64,000 nucleotides of DNA. Origin: Sphingomonadales bacterium (GTDB taxonomy: Bacteria > Pseudomonadota > Alphaproteobacteria > Sphingomonadales > Kordiimonadaceae). The DNA is taken from the NCBI GenBank assembly GCA_011088215.1, contig JAALKD010000011.1, forward strand, positions 1-64,000. Reading direction: 5' to 3'. Made by a program: the position numbers and the translations under genes. Below, piece after piece: positions 10,601 to 20,124 of the stretch (position 1 is its first letter; every line of letters begins with the position of its first letter). The notes under the pieces were generated by a model that ran no database searches, was not told the DNA's origin, and saw only the letters and a list, made by a program, of their open reading frames with translations.

Positions 10601-11173
10601 CAGCTCTGCCACAACATCCAGTGCCTGCTGCAATTCAATAGCCAATGGCGCACGCGTCGCTGCCAACATCTTGTCTTTGGCAGACTGCATTAACTCGTTG
10701 GCATCCGCCTCGTCTATGCCTTCAAAGCCCGGAGACATATCCGCCTCAAGCGGAAAACGCCCCAAAAGCGCCTGACAGAAACTGTGGAAAGTCTGAATCT
10801 GCAGTCCGCCAGACAGATCAAGCACCGACGCGAACAATTGGCGCGCTCTCGCCAACATTTTCTCGCCAGCTTTTTCATCAACGCGCGCCGCGATTTCTGC
10901 GGTCAGCTCATTGTCGGACAGCGTTGTCCAGCGGCCCAGCTCTGCAAAAATCCGGTTTTTCATTTCCGCAGCAGCGGCCTTGGTAAAAGTAAGGCAAACG
11001 ATATTTTCCGGCGGTGTGCCAGTGAGCATCAGCCGCAGCACCCGCGCGGTCAGAACGTGAGTTTTGCCGGTGCCCGCCGACGCGCCCACCCACGCGGAAA
11101 TTTTGGGGTGCGTCGCCCGGGCCTGGTCATAGGTCATGCCCGGCATCGCGGAATTTGCCACAACGCCGCTCAC
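7688..11173 (-). CDS. addA: double-strand break repair helicase-nuclease AddA
   Basis: UvrD/Rep-type ATPase subunit of AddAB, which resects double-strand ends for RecA loading. 1161 residues. Walker A GASAGTGKTHVLTARV at residues 30-45, VDFDDLI and ILVDEAQDTNRDQW (Walker B) in the first half, later helicase motifs TTHSAKGLQAPIVYL and RRLLYVALTRAEDELY, and a C-terminal RecB-type nuclease with GQVDRLVI and MIVDYKTNR. The start is GTG, overlapping the addB TGA (GTGA), so the subunits are translationally coupled. No internal disruption is seen. Confidence 0.96.
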   Translation of the reverse strand: MSGVVANSAMPGMTYDQARATHPKISAWVGASAGTGKTHVLTARVLRLMLTGTPPENIVCLTFTKAAAAEMKNRIFAELGRWTTLSDNELTAEIAARVDEKAGEKMLARARQLFASVLDLSGGLQIQTFHSFCQALLGRFPLEADMSPGFEGIDEADANELMQSAKDKMLAATRAPLAIELQQALDVVAELVTERTFDEVVDRLSFEAPLLKRAVRACGGTAGLLTELYKRLGATVGETVDDIITKACASERLDQSALLGLAGAMQFGSKNDQSRAAAITQFVEHPENQRLGYFAAYKAAFLTKTGTALKTVATKKILQTDDSLAVIIEAEQRRLMLVEETCVRQRAATATAALLRLGLEQLRLYNHVKGERGLVDFDDLIDRTVTLFSRHEVAPWILYKLDNRIDHILVDEAQDTNRDQWRVVETLAAEFFAGAGARDIERTIFAVGDAKQSIFSFQRADPREFIGARNRVFAKANNVGHRTEAVPLSLSFRSGEAVLSLVDSVFSEGARAWEGLSADGEIVAHRFKRVGHAGRVELWPLEHVAKPEKPDVVEEPDEGGWQMPVDQVPVDDAEQRCAWRIANHIHRSVGTRLLPSKARAVQAGDILVLVRRRTAFVDHLVKALKTLGVPVAGRDRMVLLDELPVMDLLAVAQFAVLPTDDLTLAVVLKSPFVGLNDDDLFRLAHSRSGSLWKALYAMREDAHFKGAYQLLVGILNRADIGGPFDFFNHILIDLDGRRKLASRLGEEIHDPIDELLEEALAFELTHSASLLAFVERVRRNNTQIKRDMEQAGDRVRIMTTHSAKGLQAPIVYLSDLVGLPDLSRDGRLLPLEPETPSGPTISVWASQARGLPEIEAAREQLKARQLSEYRRLLYVALTRAEDELYIAGWRGANEPSEDCWYNLISDGFEGLDTAEHMIEGRNIRCLEVEQTAAVKASTDVGGGQMVDAPTPAWLFEAMPLEPTPVKPLAPSRPDEEPAVTGPLDRSSGQRFRRGNLLHALLQWLPDMPPAARQTAALAYLSRADDLSGDDAQAFWQEVEAVLNDPALGALFGPGSRAEVPIAGLIETANDPAGRPIAGQVDRLVISGDQVMIVDYKTNRPPPVQVSGVPDVYLRQMGLYVRALRSVYPGKKITAALLWTDAVRLMELPDQLMEQSLADAGL

Positions 11174-14100
11174 GATTCTCGCTCCGACTCAGGCCAGCCA
11201 ACATCTCTGACTAGCGGATCTATGGAATTACGCCATTCTTTAATCCGCGCCAAATGGTCATAATCGCCGTATCCGGTAATTTCGGGGCGAGGGTTTGACA
11301 GATACGCTGTGCCTGGGTCAGCAAATGTAGCAACTAGTTTTTTCAAGCCCTTTGCTGCCTGCTCGATAGACGCAGATACGTCCTTGATCGGGCGCTTGGT
11401 TTCCTGCACCGGCTGGCCGCCAGATAACTTCCAGAAAACAAGGTCTTCAACAGCACCGGCAGAAAGCCCCTCAAAAGCGCCTTGTGCGGCCAACCAGCCT
11501 TCCAGCGGCAATTGCGGCGCATAACCTGCCTCAACCTGCTTGGCCGTCGGGGTTTCCCCTGTTTTATAGTCTATGATTTCCAGTTCGCCGGTTACGCGGT
11601 TGCGGTCGATCCGGTCAGCCTTCGCGATCAGGGTAAGCTCCGGAACAGCCGGGTCAAAGATCGATGAATGGCGCGCCCACCCCTCAATCAGCACCGGATC
11701 AAAAGTCTCCTGCCTGGCTTGTTGGTTTTCCACAAACCACTTGGCAATCCGTTCGAACCGGGGCCACCAGAATGCATATACCGCCGGTTGGCTGATCACC
11801 GGCGCAAAGATCTCGCGCCCCACATCCATCAGGCGGGCCAACCCTTCAGAGCCAATAGTCGTGCCGTCGGTTGCCATGAAAACTTCAAGCGCCTCGTGCA
11901 GCAGCGTACCTTTCTGTGCGGCGTTGGGTGCATCATCAAGTGGATCAAGCGCAGATAGGCGCAGGACTTTCCGGGCATATAGCGCATAAGGGTCGCGCAT
12001 TAATTCCTGAATCTGGGTCACCGAAAGCTCGGTTGGCCGCGCGGCAACCGGCGGTTTGGGCGCAGGCGGCGAAATCGGCGTTATCACAGCAGGTGCAATC
12101 AATTGCTGGGCCCAGCGCAAATAATGTGTAGCCCTCGGAATATTTCTGCCAGCCACCGCTTCGATGCGGAACCACCAACGACTTGGCACCGTCGGCGTGC
12201 CACCGGTTTTTTCCGACCGGGTCAAGATCACCTCTGGTGCACTGGAGCCCAAAATAAAGTCGTGAGCAGATTGGCCGATGCGCCGGTCATGAGAGGGCAA
12301 GCCAAACTGTTTGCGCATATCCCTACTCATCCAAGGGTCGCTGGCCGGTTCAGCGGGCCATACACCCTCATTCAAACCACCCAAAATCATTAGATCTGCA
12401 CGCTGCAGTCTGGCTTCAAGCGGGCCCCAAATGGCAAGGCGAGGGTGCTGGTTCCAGTTGGGGCGCACGGTCACGCTTGCAGTCATTTCAGCGAATAGTG
12501 CACTGTAGCTTTCAGCGCTGGGCACCAGCAAATTGTCACCGTGATCTATAAGACTAGTTATATGCTCTGATAAAGCCGAACCACTGTCACCGCGCCACAG
12601 GTTATTACTGCCGCTTGCCGCGTCTGTTGCACACAGCTGCTCAGCGGCTCTAATGTGCATCCGCAGCGTTTCCGCCACGTCCGTTGGCGCTGCTAACTGC
12701 CGTTCCAGCGGCTGCAAGATAGTTACCATCCGCTCTAGCTGCTTGATCAATAATGCGGTGGCAGCTCGTTTTGCAGCATCATTCCTTTTAAACCCTTTGG
12801 CGTAATCTTTTGCTTTGGCAACAATCCCGTCAAGCCCACCAGCCGGGCGTACCCCGCGTAAAATCTGCTGGTCCAGGTCGCGAACAAACCCAAGAAAGTC
12901 TTCACGTGCAAGCCCAACGGACACCAGCGGATGTTGCAGTAAACTCAGGGTAGAAAGCGGCCCGAAACCGTCGCTCACAGCCTCTGCAATCAGACCGAGC
13001 AACCGTCCGGGCAGACTGTTTATCGCCTTGTCGCCACCGGAATCGTCGATGCTGACCCCCCATGTGCGTAATGCCGCACGAACATACAACGCCAGTTGAC
13101 GGTCTGGTGTAACTAGGGCAGCAGTTTTGCCGGGTGTTTCCAATATTTCACGCATGATAACAGCGATTGCACCCGCTTCTTCGCGGCGAGACCCTGCTAC
13201 CACCGCCTTCAAATTACCAAACAAATCCTTGTCGGCTAGGTCGCGGAAACCTAGGTCTCGCCACTGCGTCGTCGCAGCGGCGGGCAACAAAGCGTTGCGC
13301 AGCAGTTGCATCCGCTTATTTTTTGGTTGGGGTTCAGGTGAGGCCTTGGACCACGGCTCAACTTCATGGCGGCTTGCTCCCATCGTTTCAAGCAAACGTT
13401 TCATGCTACTTTGCGGATGACTATCCGCCAGAACCGACCAAATATTGTCATCAATATTTAGATCAAGCGCAGGCAATACCACGCTGCCTTGCGGAAGCCT
13501 TGATACTACCCGCAGCAACTGTGCTGTCGCTGGGATCGAACCAGTAGAACCTGCAGCGACAATTGGCCCGCAGTCTGCTTCTGCCTGCAATATTTCTGCA
13601 TAAGCCCGAAGTGTTTGGTCACGGTAAACTGCCGGGTCGCGAGTGCCTTCGCCCTCCAATATAGCGGGCCAATGCTGGGTTACAATTTGTAGAAATTGCA
13701 GTGTTTCATTCCAGTGCGCTGCTAGGCTGTCAGGCACCAATTCAGCAAGGTTGTCGAAGGACAATCCAGCCGTGTCCACCTGGTCAATCAATAGCGCCAA
13801 TTCGCCTGCCAAACGCCAAGCCTGCGCTGGGGCCAATCCTTTGTCCATGGAACCCGGCAAACGCCAGGCCTCGACCAATTTTGTTAGCAGTATCTGGCGG
13901 CGCAATGGTGAAATAGATGGTGTTACCTGCGAAAGATCTAGCCCCAGCCCTGCGCCCAGAAATTCGATCTCGCCGTCATCGATATCACCGATTGCTCGCA
14001 TGGTAGGTAACAAGATCGGCCTGCCGTCACCCAGCCTAAGAAAAGCTTCCCTTAACGAGCGCGATGCTCGCCGGTTGGGCAATAATACAGTAACCGATGA

Positions 14101-14208
14101 CAGAAGCAGAGGGTCAGTGCCGTATCTGTCCAATAGTCCCCGCGCCAGTTCATCAACAAAGGACTGCCCTGCGTCGATCGTATGGATTTTTGGGCCCATG
14201 GACTTCAT
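11170..14208 (-). CDS. addB: double-strand break repair protein AddB
   Basis: Second AddAB subunit. 1012 residues; an inactivated helicase fold with VTVLLPNRRASRSLREAF near the N-terminus and LMILGGLNEGVWP in the middle, and a C-terminal PD-(D/E)xK nuclease domain (AKADRIDRN, LEIIDYKTGE, with downstream YAPQLPLEGWLA). I do not see the Cys set of the iron-sulfur type AddB known from Bacillus, which is expected for the alphaproteobacterial form. The ATG follows the tsaE TGA with no gap, and the gene end overlaps the addA start. tsaE-addB-addA are therefore tightly packed. Confidence 0.95.
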   Translation of the reverse strand: MKSMGPKIHTIDAGQSFVDELARGLLDRYGTDPLLLSSVTVLLPNRRASRSLREAFLRLGDGRPILLPTMRAIGDIDDGEIEFLGAGLGLDLSQVTPSISPLRRQILLTKLVEAWRLPGSMDKGLAPAQAWRLAGELALLIDQVDTAGLSFDNLAELVPDSLAAHWNETLQFLQIVTQHWPAILEGEGTRDPAVYRDQTLRAYAEILQAEADCGPIVAAGSTGSIPATAQLLRVVSRLPQGSVVLPALDLNIDDNIWSVLADSHPQSSMKRLLETMGASRHEVEPWSKASPEPQPKNKRMQLLRNALLPAAATTQWRDLGFRDLADKDLFGNLKAVVAGSRREEAGAIAVIMREILETPGKTAALVTPDRQLALYVRAALRTWGVSIDDSGGDKAINSLPGRLLGLIAEAVSDGFGPLSTLSLLQHPLVSVGLAREDFLGFVRDLDQQILRGVRPAGGLDGIVAKAKDYAKGFKRNDAAKRAATALLIKQLERMVTILQPLERQLAAPTDVAETLRMHIRAAEQLCATDAASGSNNLWRGDSGSALSEHITSLIDHGDNLLVPSAESYSALFAEMTASVTVRPNWNQHPRLAIWGPLEARLQRADLMILGGLNEGVWPAEPASDPWMSRDMRKQFGLPSHDRRIGQSAHDFILGSSAPEVILTRSEKTGGTPTVPSRWWFRIEAVAGRNIPRATHYLRWAQQLIAPAVITPISPPAPKPPVAARPTELSVTQIQELMRDPYALYARKVLRLSALDPLDDAPNAAQKGTLLHEALEVFMATDGTTIGSEGLARLMDVGREIFAPVISQPAVYAFWWPRFERIAKWFVENQQARQETFDPVLIEGWARHSSIFDPAVPELTLIAKADRIDRNRVTGELEIIDYKTGETPTAKQVEAGYAPQLPLEGWLAAQGAFEGLSAGAVEDLVFWKLSGGQPVQETKRPIKDVSASIEQAAKGLKKLVATFADPGTAYLSNPRPEITGYGDYDHLARIKEWRNSIDPLVRDVGWPESERES

Positions 14209-14697
14209 TCACCGCGGCCCAAATCGGCCAACCAGCCGTTTCTGCCAATCGACATTGTCGGCGGAAATTTCCAGAGTACGGCTTGCGTCCGCATCGCCCC
14301 GCACATGGTTAAACGAAATTTTCAGTGCATTTTTCCACCAGTCTACAGGCATGCGGTCGGGCCATTCCACCAAGAGAACTGCTGTTTCGCGCTCATCGTC
14401 CAGACCAAGGTCTTCAATTTCGTCCGGCCCTTTCAAGCGGTATAGATCGCTATGATAAATTACTGTGCCCTCCTCGGCGCTGTATGTTTGCACCAGCGTG
14501 AATGTGGGGCTGGGCACCTCAAGGTCGCTAACACGGCAAAAAGCGCGGAGAAAAGCACGAGCAAAAGTGGTTTTACCTGTACCCAGGTCGCCGGAAAGCG
14601 CAAGCAAATCACCCGATTTTATCAGCGGTGCAAGTGAGGCGGCAAAACGCTCGGTAGCGGCTTCGCCGGATAGAATTGTGCGGTATATTTCGACCAT
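14209..14697 (-). CDS. tsaE: tRNA threonylcarbamoyladenosine biosynthesis ATPase TsaE
   Basis: Small P-loop ATPase that works with TsaB and TsaD to make t6A at position 37 of ANN-decoding tRNAs. 162 residues, normal size. Walker A GDLGTGKTTFAR at about 36-47, then the family motif VPSPTFTLVQTY, IYHSDLYRL, and LLVEWPDRMP. It sits 15 bases after the DivL-like gene and abuts addB directly. From memory, many alphaproteobacteria carry a sugar kinase (AmgK) and nucleotidyltransferase (MurU) between tsaE and addB; here there is no room for them. Confidence 0.95.
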   Translation of the reverse strand: MVEIYRTILSGEAATERFAASLAPLIKSGDLLALSGDLGTGKTTFARAFLRAFCRVSDLEVPSPTFTLVQTYSAEEGTVIYHSDLYRLKGPDEIEDLGLDDERETAVLLVEWPDRMPVDWWKNALKISFNHVRGDADASRTLEISADNVDWQKRLVGRFGPR

Positions 14698-14712
14698 TAT
14701 CGGCTCAACATA

Positions 14713-17073
14713 TCAGGATGCGTCAACAATTGGGCGTTCGCGCGGCAGGTAACAGGACAAGCCCAATCCGGCTTCACCGACTGCATCAAGAGTTACCCTT
14801 CCGCCGTGCAGACGCACAATACTGCGCACCAAAGCAAGGTCCAAACCAGTTGCACGGCGCGCACCCGGAGAAACACCCATAGCAACCGTTGTTAGCAAAC
14901 GCGTGCGTTCGACAGGTGTTAGGCCAGATTCGATATTGGTGATGCATACGTGTATTTCGCTGCCCAAATCGATCAAATCTATGATCAGTTCGCCGCCATG
15001 GCGAGTGAAACCCAACATCGACGAGACCATATTATAGAAGGCCTGTTTGATGCGCGAACCATCCGCCATAATCGTACCTATTTCATCGTCGATCGTTAGT
15101 TCCAGTTTGGTAGAGGCCTTGTGGGCCAGTTCCTGGGCCAAAACAGCGGCTTCCCTGAGCATATCAGCGATAGGCGTTGCACTGAATTCCAGCGATAATT
15201 CACCAGATTCGATCACTGCCAGATCAAGAACATCAGATATCAAATTTTTGAGGTCATCCGACGCACTGAGGATATTTTTCACATAGTCAGCTTGTTGCTC
15301 ATTAAGCGGCCCGAAAACATTCTGGTCCAACAGTTCACCGAAACCAATGATGGTATTCAAGGGCGTCCTAAGCTCATAAGACATGTTGGTAATGAATTCG
15401 CTTTTCAGCTTGTCTGCCGCCTCAAGCGCCTGGGACCGCTCACGCAGCGCCTGCTCAACTTTAAAACTGTCAGTGACATCGGTCTGCGTCAACATCACGC
15501 CGCCATCGGGCAATGGTACAATTGTATAGTCAATAACCGCACCGTCGCCGCGGTACCATTTGCCGGTTTTATAACTGCGTGCAGCAACCCATGTCACCAA
15601 ATTTTCAGAGAAACCACTGCTGGCGCCAGCACTGTTGTTTAGGTTCGCACCGCTCACCAAATCGGTCAAATGCGGCGAGCCTTGCACCTGCACCGAGCTC
15701 AATTGCCATATATCACTGAAAGCCGGGTTTGAAAGTTGGAGCCGTCCATCGGTGCCAAATACAGCAACACTTTCACGCATGTTATCAAGCGTCTCCTGCT
15801 GGACGGCAATCAACGTGTTGTAAGATCGCTCAAGAGCGAGCTTGTCGGTGACATCTTCGAACAATATCAACAGTCCGCCCAGCGGATGCGGCTGAGTTAC
15901 CACTCGGTGCGCAGTACCATCAGGCAAATGCCACATCTCCTCGGATGGCTCCAGCAGCGTGGTATATTGCTTTAATATACCTTCTTTCCACTTGCGAAAA
16001 TTAGCCTGCTCCGGCAGCTTGCGCCGTTCGTGCATTGCCTCCAACAATTCACTGTGGCGAATGCCGCCCGCTAGCTGTTCTTCAGAAACACTAGTCAACC
16101 GAGTGAATGCACTGTTGTAGAACCTGAGTGTTTGGCCTGGCCCAAAAATCGCCACTGGGCTGCGAAGCCGGTTTAATGTTTCTGATTGCGATTCGAGCAC
16201 ACGAGACAATTCAGTCAGAGCTTCTTCCTCGCCAGTAACGTCGATGGCAATACCCATACTATTGCCTTCAGTATCCAGCGGGGTATTGGTAACATTGAAA
16301 GCCCGTCGCTGGCCGTCGGTTACCCCAAATCTGCGCTCCATAATCGGCGAACCCTGACCAAACGCTTTACTGGCAGATGCCGGACCAGCATTACCGAACA
16401 ATTCCAATCCCCGTTCAATTACATTGGCAACCGAACCGCCATCGATGGCCTGTACATATGCGTCGTTAACCTCCAGCAGCTTAAAGTCCGGGCTGCGCAA
16501 CCACACCGGAAACGGCAAATGGTTGAATGCGCCAGTCAGGTCTTTCAGCCGTAACTCCAATGCCCGCACGCCGAGCCTGTTGGTGCGAACTGGCCTATCT
16601 ACCGACTGTTCCAACCACATAATACCACTGGGCCAGCGGGCGTCTCGGGCAGGAAGCCACTGCAGATCAATAATCATCCGAGCTTTGCCGGGGCCGTTGT
16701 CCACCACTATCGGTGAGGGAACATCAAGGCCTTGTTCCACACCGCCGCGAATAAGCTGAACAGTCTTGTCAGGCAGCCCGTAGCCCTCCTCGCCAGCCAA
16801 GTCATCCAGCCGGGAAACCTTGCCTGGAAAGCCCGCGATCGACAGCGCTGCCGGGTCCGCCTGCAGGCGTCCATCCGGCCAAAGCCAAACCGGAATTCGG
16901 TGATCTGTCTTGATCATAGTATCCAGGAAATCCGCTAGGTCCTGCAAGGACCTGGCGCGGTCTGACATACGGCCTGCGCGCCAAAAGGCGTAGAGACTAG
17001 CCCCTATCCAAACAAGCGCTGTCACAGCCAGAACCAGCCACAGGGGCGAAAGAGTTTCACCGACCTCAGCCAC
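14713..17073 (-). CDS. divL: DivL-like PAS sensor kinase with tyrosine at the phospho-site
   Basis: 786 residues, GTG start. One N-terminal membrane helix (about 11-30), then at least three PAS-like segments (roughly 180-290, 300-410, 425-535), a dimerisation helix and a GHKL domain. The H-box reads NMSYELRTPLN, with Tyr566 where the phosphorylated His should be, the hallmark of Caulobacter DivL, which controls CckA-CtrA through DivK. The ATP-binding half is degenerate: the N-box NMVSSMLGF has Ser for the second Asn, and the first glycine box (NIESGL) is poor. Most likely a regulatory pseudokinase at the inner membrane. Naming it DivL is an inference from architecture and Tyr; separated from metK by a terminator and followed by tsaE. 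Confidence 0.85.
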   Translation of the reverse strand: MAEVGETLSPLWLVLAVTALVWIGASLYAFWRAGRMSDRARSLQDLADFLDTMIKTDHRIPVWLWPDGRLQADPAALSIAGFPGKVSRLDDLAGEEGYGLPDKTVQLIRGGVEQGLDVPSPIVVDNGPGKARMIIDLQWLPARDARWPSGIMWLEQSVDRPVRTNRLGVRALELRLKDLTGAFNHLPFPVWLRSPDFKLLEVNDAYVQAIDGGSVANVIERGLELFGNAGPASASKAFGQGSPIMERRFGVTDGQRRAFNVTNTPLDTEGNSMGIAIDVTGEEEALTELSRVLESQSETLNRLRSPVAIFGPGQTLRFYNSAFTRLTSVSEEQLAGGIRHSELLEAMHERRKLPEQANFRKWKEGILKQYTTLLEPSEEMWHLPDGTAHRVVTQPHPLGGLLILFEDVTDKLALERSYNTLIAVQQETLDNMRESVAVFGTDGRLQLSNPAFSDIWQLSSVQVQGSPHLTDLVSGANLNNSAGASSGFSENLVTWVAARSYKTGKWYRGDGAVIDYTIVPLPDGGVMLTQTDVTDSFKVEQALRERSQALEAADKLKSEFITNMSYELRTPLNTIIGFGELLDQNVFGPLNEQQADYVKNILSASDDLKNLISDVLDLAVIESGELSLEFSATPIADMLREAAVLAQELAHKASTKLELTIDDEIGTIMADGSRIKQAFYNMVSSMLGFTRHGGELIIDLIDLGSEIHVCITNIESGLTPVERTRLLTTVAMGVSPGARRATGLDLALVRSIVRLHGGRVTLDAVGEAGLGLSCYLPRERPIVDAS

Positions 17074-17155
17074 TGAATTTATCCAAGAAAATTTGCATGA
17101 AAGCAGACTAACGCTGGAACAGCCACCAGTACAAGCGGCAGATGCACCACCTCAC

Positions 17156-17188
17156 AAAAAAACAGGCAGCGGACTTTGTCCCTGCCTG
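17156..17188 (-). terminator. Rho-independent terminator of metK
   Basis: Minus strand: stem CAGGCAG / CTGCCTG extended inward by GGAC / GTCC with a three-base loop and one bulge, followed by seven T. It lies about 55 bases past the metK stop and before the DivL-like gene. Confidence 0.88.
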
Positions 17189-17243
17189 CTTAAGACTTTC
17201 TATTTGAGCCCAAGAGTAGATGGGCCATTCGCCGGATTTGCTA

Positions 17244-18413
17244 CTAGACACCAAACTCGGATTTCAAGGCGTCAATCAGGTCGGTTTTCTCCCACGAGAA
17301 GCCGCCGTCAGCGTGCGGGTCGCGCCCAAAATGACCGTATGCCGCCGTGCGTGCATATATTGCTTTATTCAAACCCAGATGCTCGCGGATACCCCGGGGG
17401 CTAAGATCGACAAGTTCCTGTAAGACAGAAGACAAGCGCGCTGGATCAACAACAGGTTTGTCACCCCATAGGTCAACATACACCGACAGAGGCTTCGAGA
17501 CACCGATGGCATAGGCCAACTGGATGGTGCAATTGTCTGCCAAACCCGCTGCAACGACATTTTTCGCCAGATAGCGCGAGGCATAAGCCGCAGACCTGTC
17601 CACCTTGGTTGGGTCCTTGCCGGAAAAAGCACCGCCGCCGTGCGGCGCGGCGCCGCCATATGTATCAACGATAATTTTGCGGCCAGTTAGCCCGGCATCA
17701 CCGTCAGGCCCTCCGATGACAAAATTACCGGTAGGGTTCACATAGAATTCGTCTTCGGAGCACATCCAGCCTTCGGGCAGCACATCAACCACGTGGCCAC
17801 GCACAAGTTCGCGCAGCTCTTCCTGGGTGACATTTTCCTTATGCTGAGTGGAAACCACAACACTGGTAGCGCCAACCGGGCGACCATCCACATAGCGCAG
17901 GGTTACCTGGCTTTTGCTGTCCGGCTCCAGAGCCGAGCCAGCATCGGCATGGCGTGCATCAGCCAGCGACCTCAATATACGATGAGAAAAGTCGATCGGT
18001 GCAGGCATCAGGCTCGCGGTTTCATCGCAAGCATAGCCAAACATGATGCCTTGATCACCAGCGCCTTCATCTTTGTTGCCTGCTGCATCCACGCCCGCCG
18101 CAATATCGGTTGATTGCTCGTGAAGGAAATTCTCGAATGAAGCGTTTTCCCAGTGAAAACCATCCTGTTCGTAACCAATGTCTTTAACGGCATTGCGGGC
18201 GACATGCTCGATGTCGTCGCGTGTGATGCTGTTTGGACCGCGTACTTCGCCAGCTACTATAATCCGGTTTGTGGTCACCATTGTTTCAGCGGCAACGCGT
18301 GCATCGGGTTGAGCACCCAGATACAAATCAACAATTTCGTCGGAAATTCTGTCGGCAACCTTATCCGGGTGGCCTTCTGAAACCGATTCACTGGTAAACA
18401 AATATTCTTTCAT
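17244..18413 (-). CDS. metK: S-adenosylmethionine synthetase
   Basis: Makes SAM from methionine and ATP. 389 residues. Signature [14 protein letters not shown] at the N-terminus with the ATP-binding His, the second motif [12 protein letters not shown], and [22 protein letters not shown]. About 38 bases separate its start from the ahcY stop on the same strand with no terminator, so ahcY-metK is probably one SAM-cycle transcript. The C-terminus [14 protein letters not shown] is complete. No SAM riboswitch is recognisable in the short upstream gap. Confidence 0.97.
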   Translation of the reverse strand: MKEYLFTSESVSEGHPDKVADRISDEIVDLYLGAQPDARVAAETMVTTNRIIVAGEVRGPNSITRDDIEHVARNAVKDIGYEQDGFHWENASFENFLHEQSTDIAAGVDAAGNKDEGAGDQGIMFGYACDETASLMPAPIDFSHRILRSLADARHADAGSALEPDSKSQVTLRYVDGRPVGATSVVVSTQHKENVTQEELRELVRGHVVDVLPEGWMCSEDEFYVNPTGNFVIGGPDGDAGLTGRKIIVDTYGGAAPHGGGAFSGKDPTKVDRSAAYASRYLAKNVVAAGLADNCTIQLAYAIGVSKPLSVYVDLWGDKPVVDPARLSSVLQELVDLSPRGIREHLGLNKAIYARTAAYGHFGRDPHADGGFSWEKTDLIDALKSEFGV

Positions 18414-18451
18414 TTGAAACTCCTTCAGGCCGTTTGCCTAATCAACTTGCT

Positions 18452-19738
18452 CTAGTAGCGATAATGTTCAGGCTTGAACGGGCCCTGAGTCTCAATGCCC
18501 AGATAGTCAGACTGTTCCGCTGTCAGCGTGGTTAATTGTGCGCCCAGTTTCTCTAGGTGCAATGCAGCCACTTTTTCGTCTAAATGCTTAGGCAACACAT
18601 AAACATCAAGCTTGTAATTTTTGTAATTTTCCCAAAGTTCAATTTGCGCAAGAACCTGATTGGTAAAGCTAGCCGACATCACAAAGCTTGGATGGCCAGT
18701 AGCGCAACCAAGATTCACCAAACGGCCTTTTGCCAAAACGATAAGGCGTTTGCCGTCTGGGAACACAACCTCATCCACTTGCGGTTTCACTTCTTCCCAT
18801 TTGTAATTTTCCAGGCCAGCGATCTGAATTTCGCTATCAAAATGGCCAATATTACATACGATACTGCGGTCTTTCATATCGCGCATATGATCAAGGGTGA
18901 TGACATCCTTGTTGCCAGTTGCGGTGACAAAAATATCACCCAGCTTGGCTGCGTCGTCCATTGTAACAACTTCATAGCCCTGCATAGCGGCCTGCAGCGC
19001 ACATATGGGATCGATTTCGGTCACCAGAACCCGCGCTCCTTGGCTGCGCAGCGATTCTGCGCTACCTTTGCCCACATCGCCGTAGCCACAAACAACAGCA
19101 ACTTTACCGGCAATCATCACGTCCGTGGCGCGCTTAACACCGTCAACCAGCGATTCGCGGCAACCATAAAGATTATCGAATTTAGACTTGGTCACGCTGT
19201 CATTAACATTAATGGCCGAAACCAGCAGGCGATCTTCTTTGGCCATTTCATACAACCGCATAACACCAGTTGTTGTTTCCTCAGAAATGCCGCGCACCCC
19301 TTCCATCAATTCAGGGTAGTCATCATGCATCATCACCGTCAGGTCACCACCATCATCGAGAATCATGTTGGGTACCCATCCGTCCGGGCCCTTGATTGTC
19401 TGGTGGATGCACCATTCTGCTTCTTCTTCCGTCTCGCCCTTCCAAGCAAAAACCGGAATACCTGACGCGGCCATGGCGGCGGCGGCTTGGTCTTGGGTTG
19501 AAAAGATATTACAGCTTGACCAGCGTACTTCAGCGCCCAGTGCCGTCAGCGTTTCAATCAAAACCGCCGTCTGGATTGTCATATGCAAACAACCGGCGAT
19601 ACGGGCACCTGCAAGTGGCTGGCTGGCACCAAACTCGTCGCGCAGCGCCATCAGGCCCGGCATTTCTGTTTCGGCGATATTGATTTCTTTGCGTCCCCAT
19701 TCAGCAAGGGAGATGTCAGCAACTTTATAATCGGTCAT
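18452..19738 (-). CDS. ahcY: adenosylhomocysteinase
   Basis: NAD-dependent hydrolysis of S-adenosylhomocysteine to adenosine and homocysteine, which removes the product inhibitor of methyltransferases. 428 residues, the shorter alphaproteobacterial-type length with the insert seen in many proteobacteria not obvious. Motifs: [32 protein letters not shown], the NAD site [27 protein letters not shown], and the C-terminal KPEHYRY. Upstream are 96 AT-rich bases with no obvious SAH riboswitch core, then ptsH. Being next to ptsH is a conserved alphaproteobacterial arrangement. Confidence 0.97.
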   Translation of the reverse strand: MTDYKVADISLAEWGRKEINIAETEMPGLMALRDEFGASQPLAGARIAGCLHMTIQTAVLIETLTALGAEVRWSSCNIFSTQDQAAAAMAASGIPVFAWKGETEEEAEWCIHQTIKGPDGWVPNMILDDGGDLTVMMHDDYPELMEGVRGISEETTTGVMRLYEMAKEDRLLVSAINVNDSVTKSKFDNLYGCRESLVDGVKRATDVMIAGKVAVVCGYGDVGKGSAESLRSQGARVLVTEIDPICALQAAMQGYEVVTMDDAAKLGDIFVTATGNKDVITLDHMRDMKDRSIVCNIGHFDSEIQIAGLENYKWEEVKPQVDEVVFPDGKRLIVLAKGRLVNLGCATGHPSFVMSASFTNQVLAQIELWENYKNYKLDVYVLPKHLDEKVAALHLEKLGAQLTTLTAEQSDYLGIETQGPFKPEHYRY

Positions 19739-19834
19739 AGTACGTCCTACTTTAACTGCAATGTAATTTGGCAGCTTATATAGCAGGGAGTTAATTAAAG
19801 ATAAAGATTTCTTTATATAAGAAAATAGGAATGT

Positions 19835-20122
19835 TTATTCGGTTTCGTCGAACCGGTTTGAGACAAGCGCAGCAATCTGTTCGAGGGCGACGTCCTGATC
19901 CACCCCTTCTGCTGTAATACTAATGGTATCACCCTTGGCGGCACCCAGCATCATCAAACCCATTATAGAGGTTGCGGTTACACAGGTGTCATGTTTGCAA
20001 ACCTTGATCACGGCCTGAAACAGGCCAGCATCCCTGGCCAAACGAGCTGATGCCCGTGCATGCAAACCGCGCCGGTTTACAATTTCAACCGACCGGGATA
20101 CGCCCGCAGCGTTATCAGCCAT
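19835..20122 (-). CDS. ptsH: phosphocarrier protein HPr
   Basis: 95 residues. Carries phosphate from enzyme I on the active His21 (NRRGLHARAS) and has the regulatory Ser52 loop (ATSIMGLMML) that HprK phosphorylates. It starts two bases after the EIIA stop, so the two are co-translated. With HprK and EIIA-Man nearby and no sugar permease component, it belongs to the regulatory rather than transport PTS of alphaproteobacteria. Enzyme I (PtsP type) is not in the window. Confidence 0.95.
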   Translation of the reverse strand: MADNAAGVSRSVEIVNRRGLHARASARLARDAGLFQAVIKVCKHDTCVTATSIMGLMMLGAAKGDTISITAEGVDQDVALEQIAALVSNRFDETE

Positions 20123-20124
20123 AG

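Noticed and set aside
18584..19465. 293-codon open frame antisense to ahcY
   Set aside because: Histidine/asparagine-rich translation with no family features; ahcY on the other strand is unquestionable.
19739..19834. SAH or SAM riboswitch before ahcY-metK
   Set aside because: The gap is only 96 bases, AT-rich, and lacks the conserved riboswitch core; only a weak TTTCTT/AAGAAA dyad is visible.
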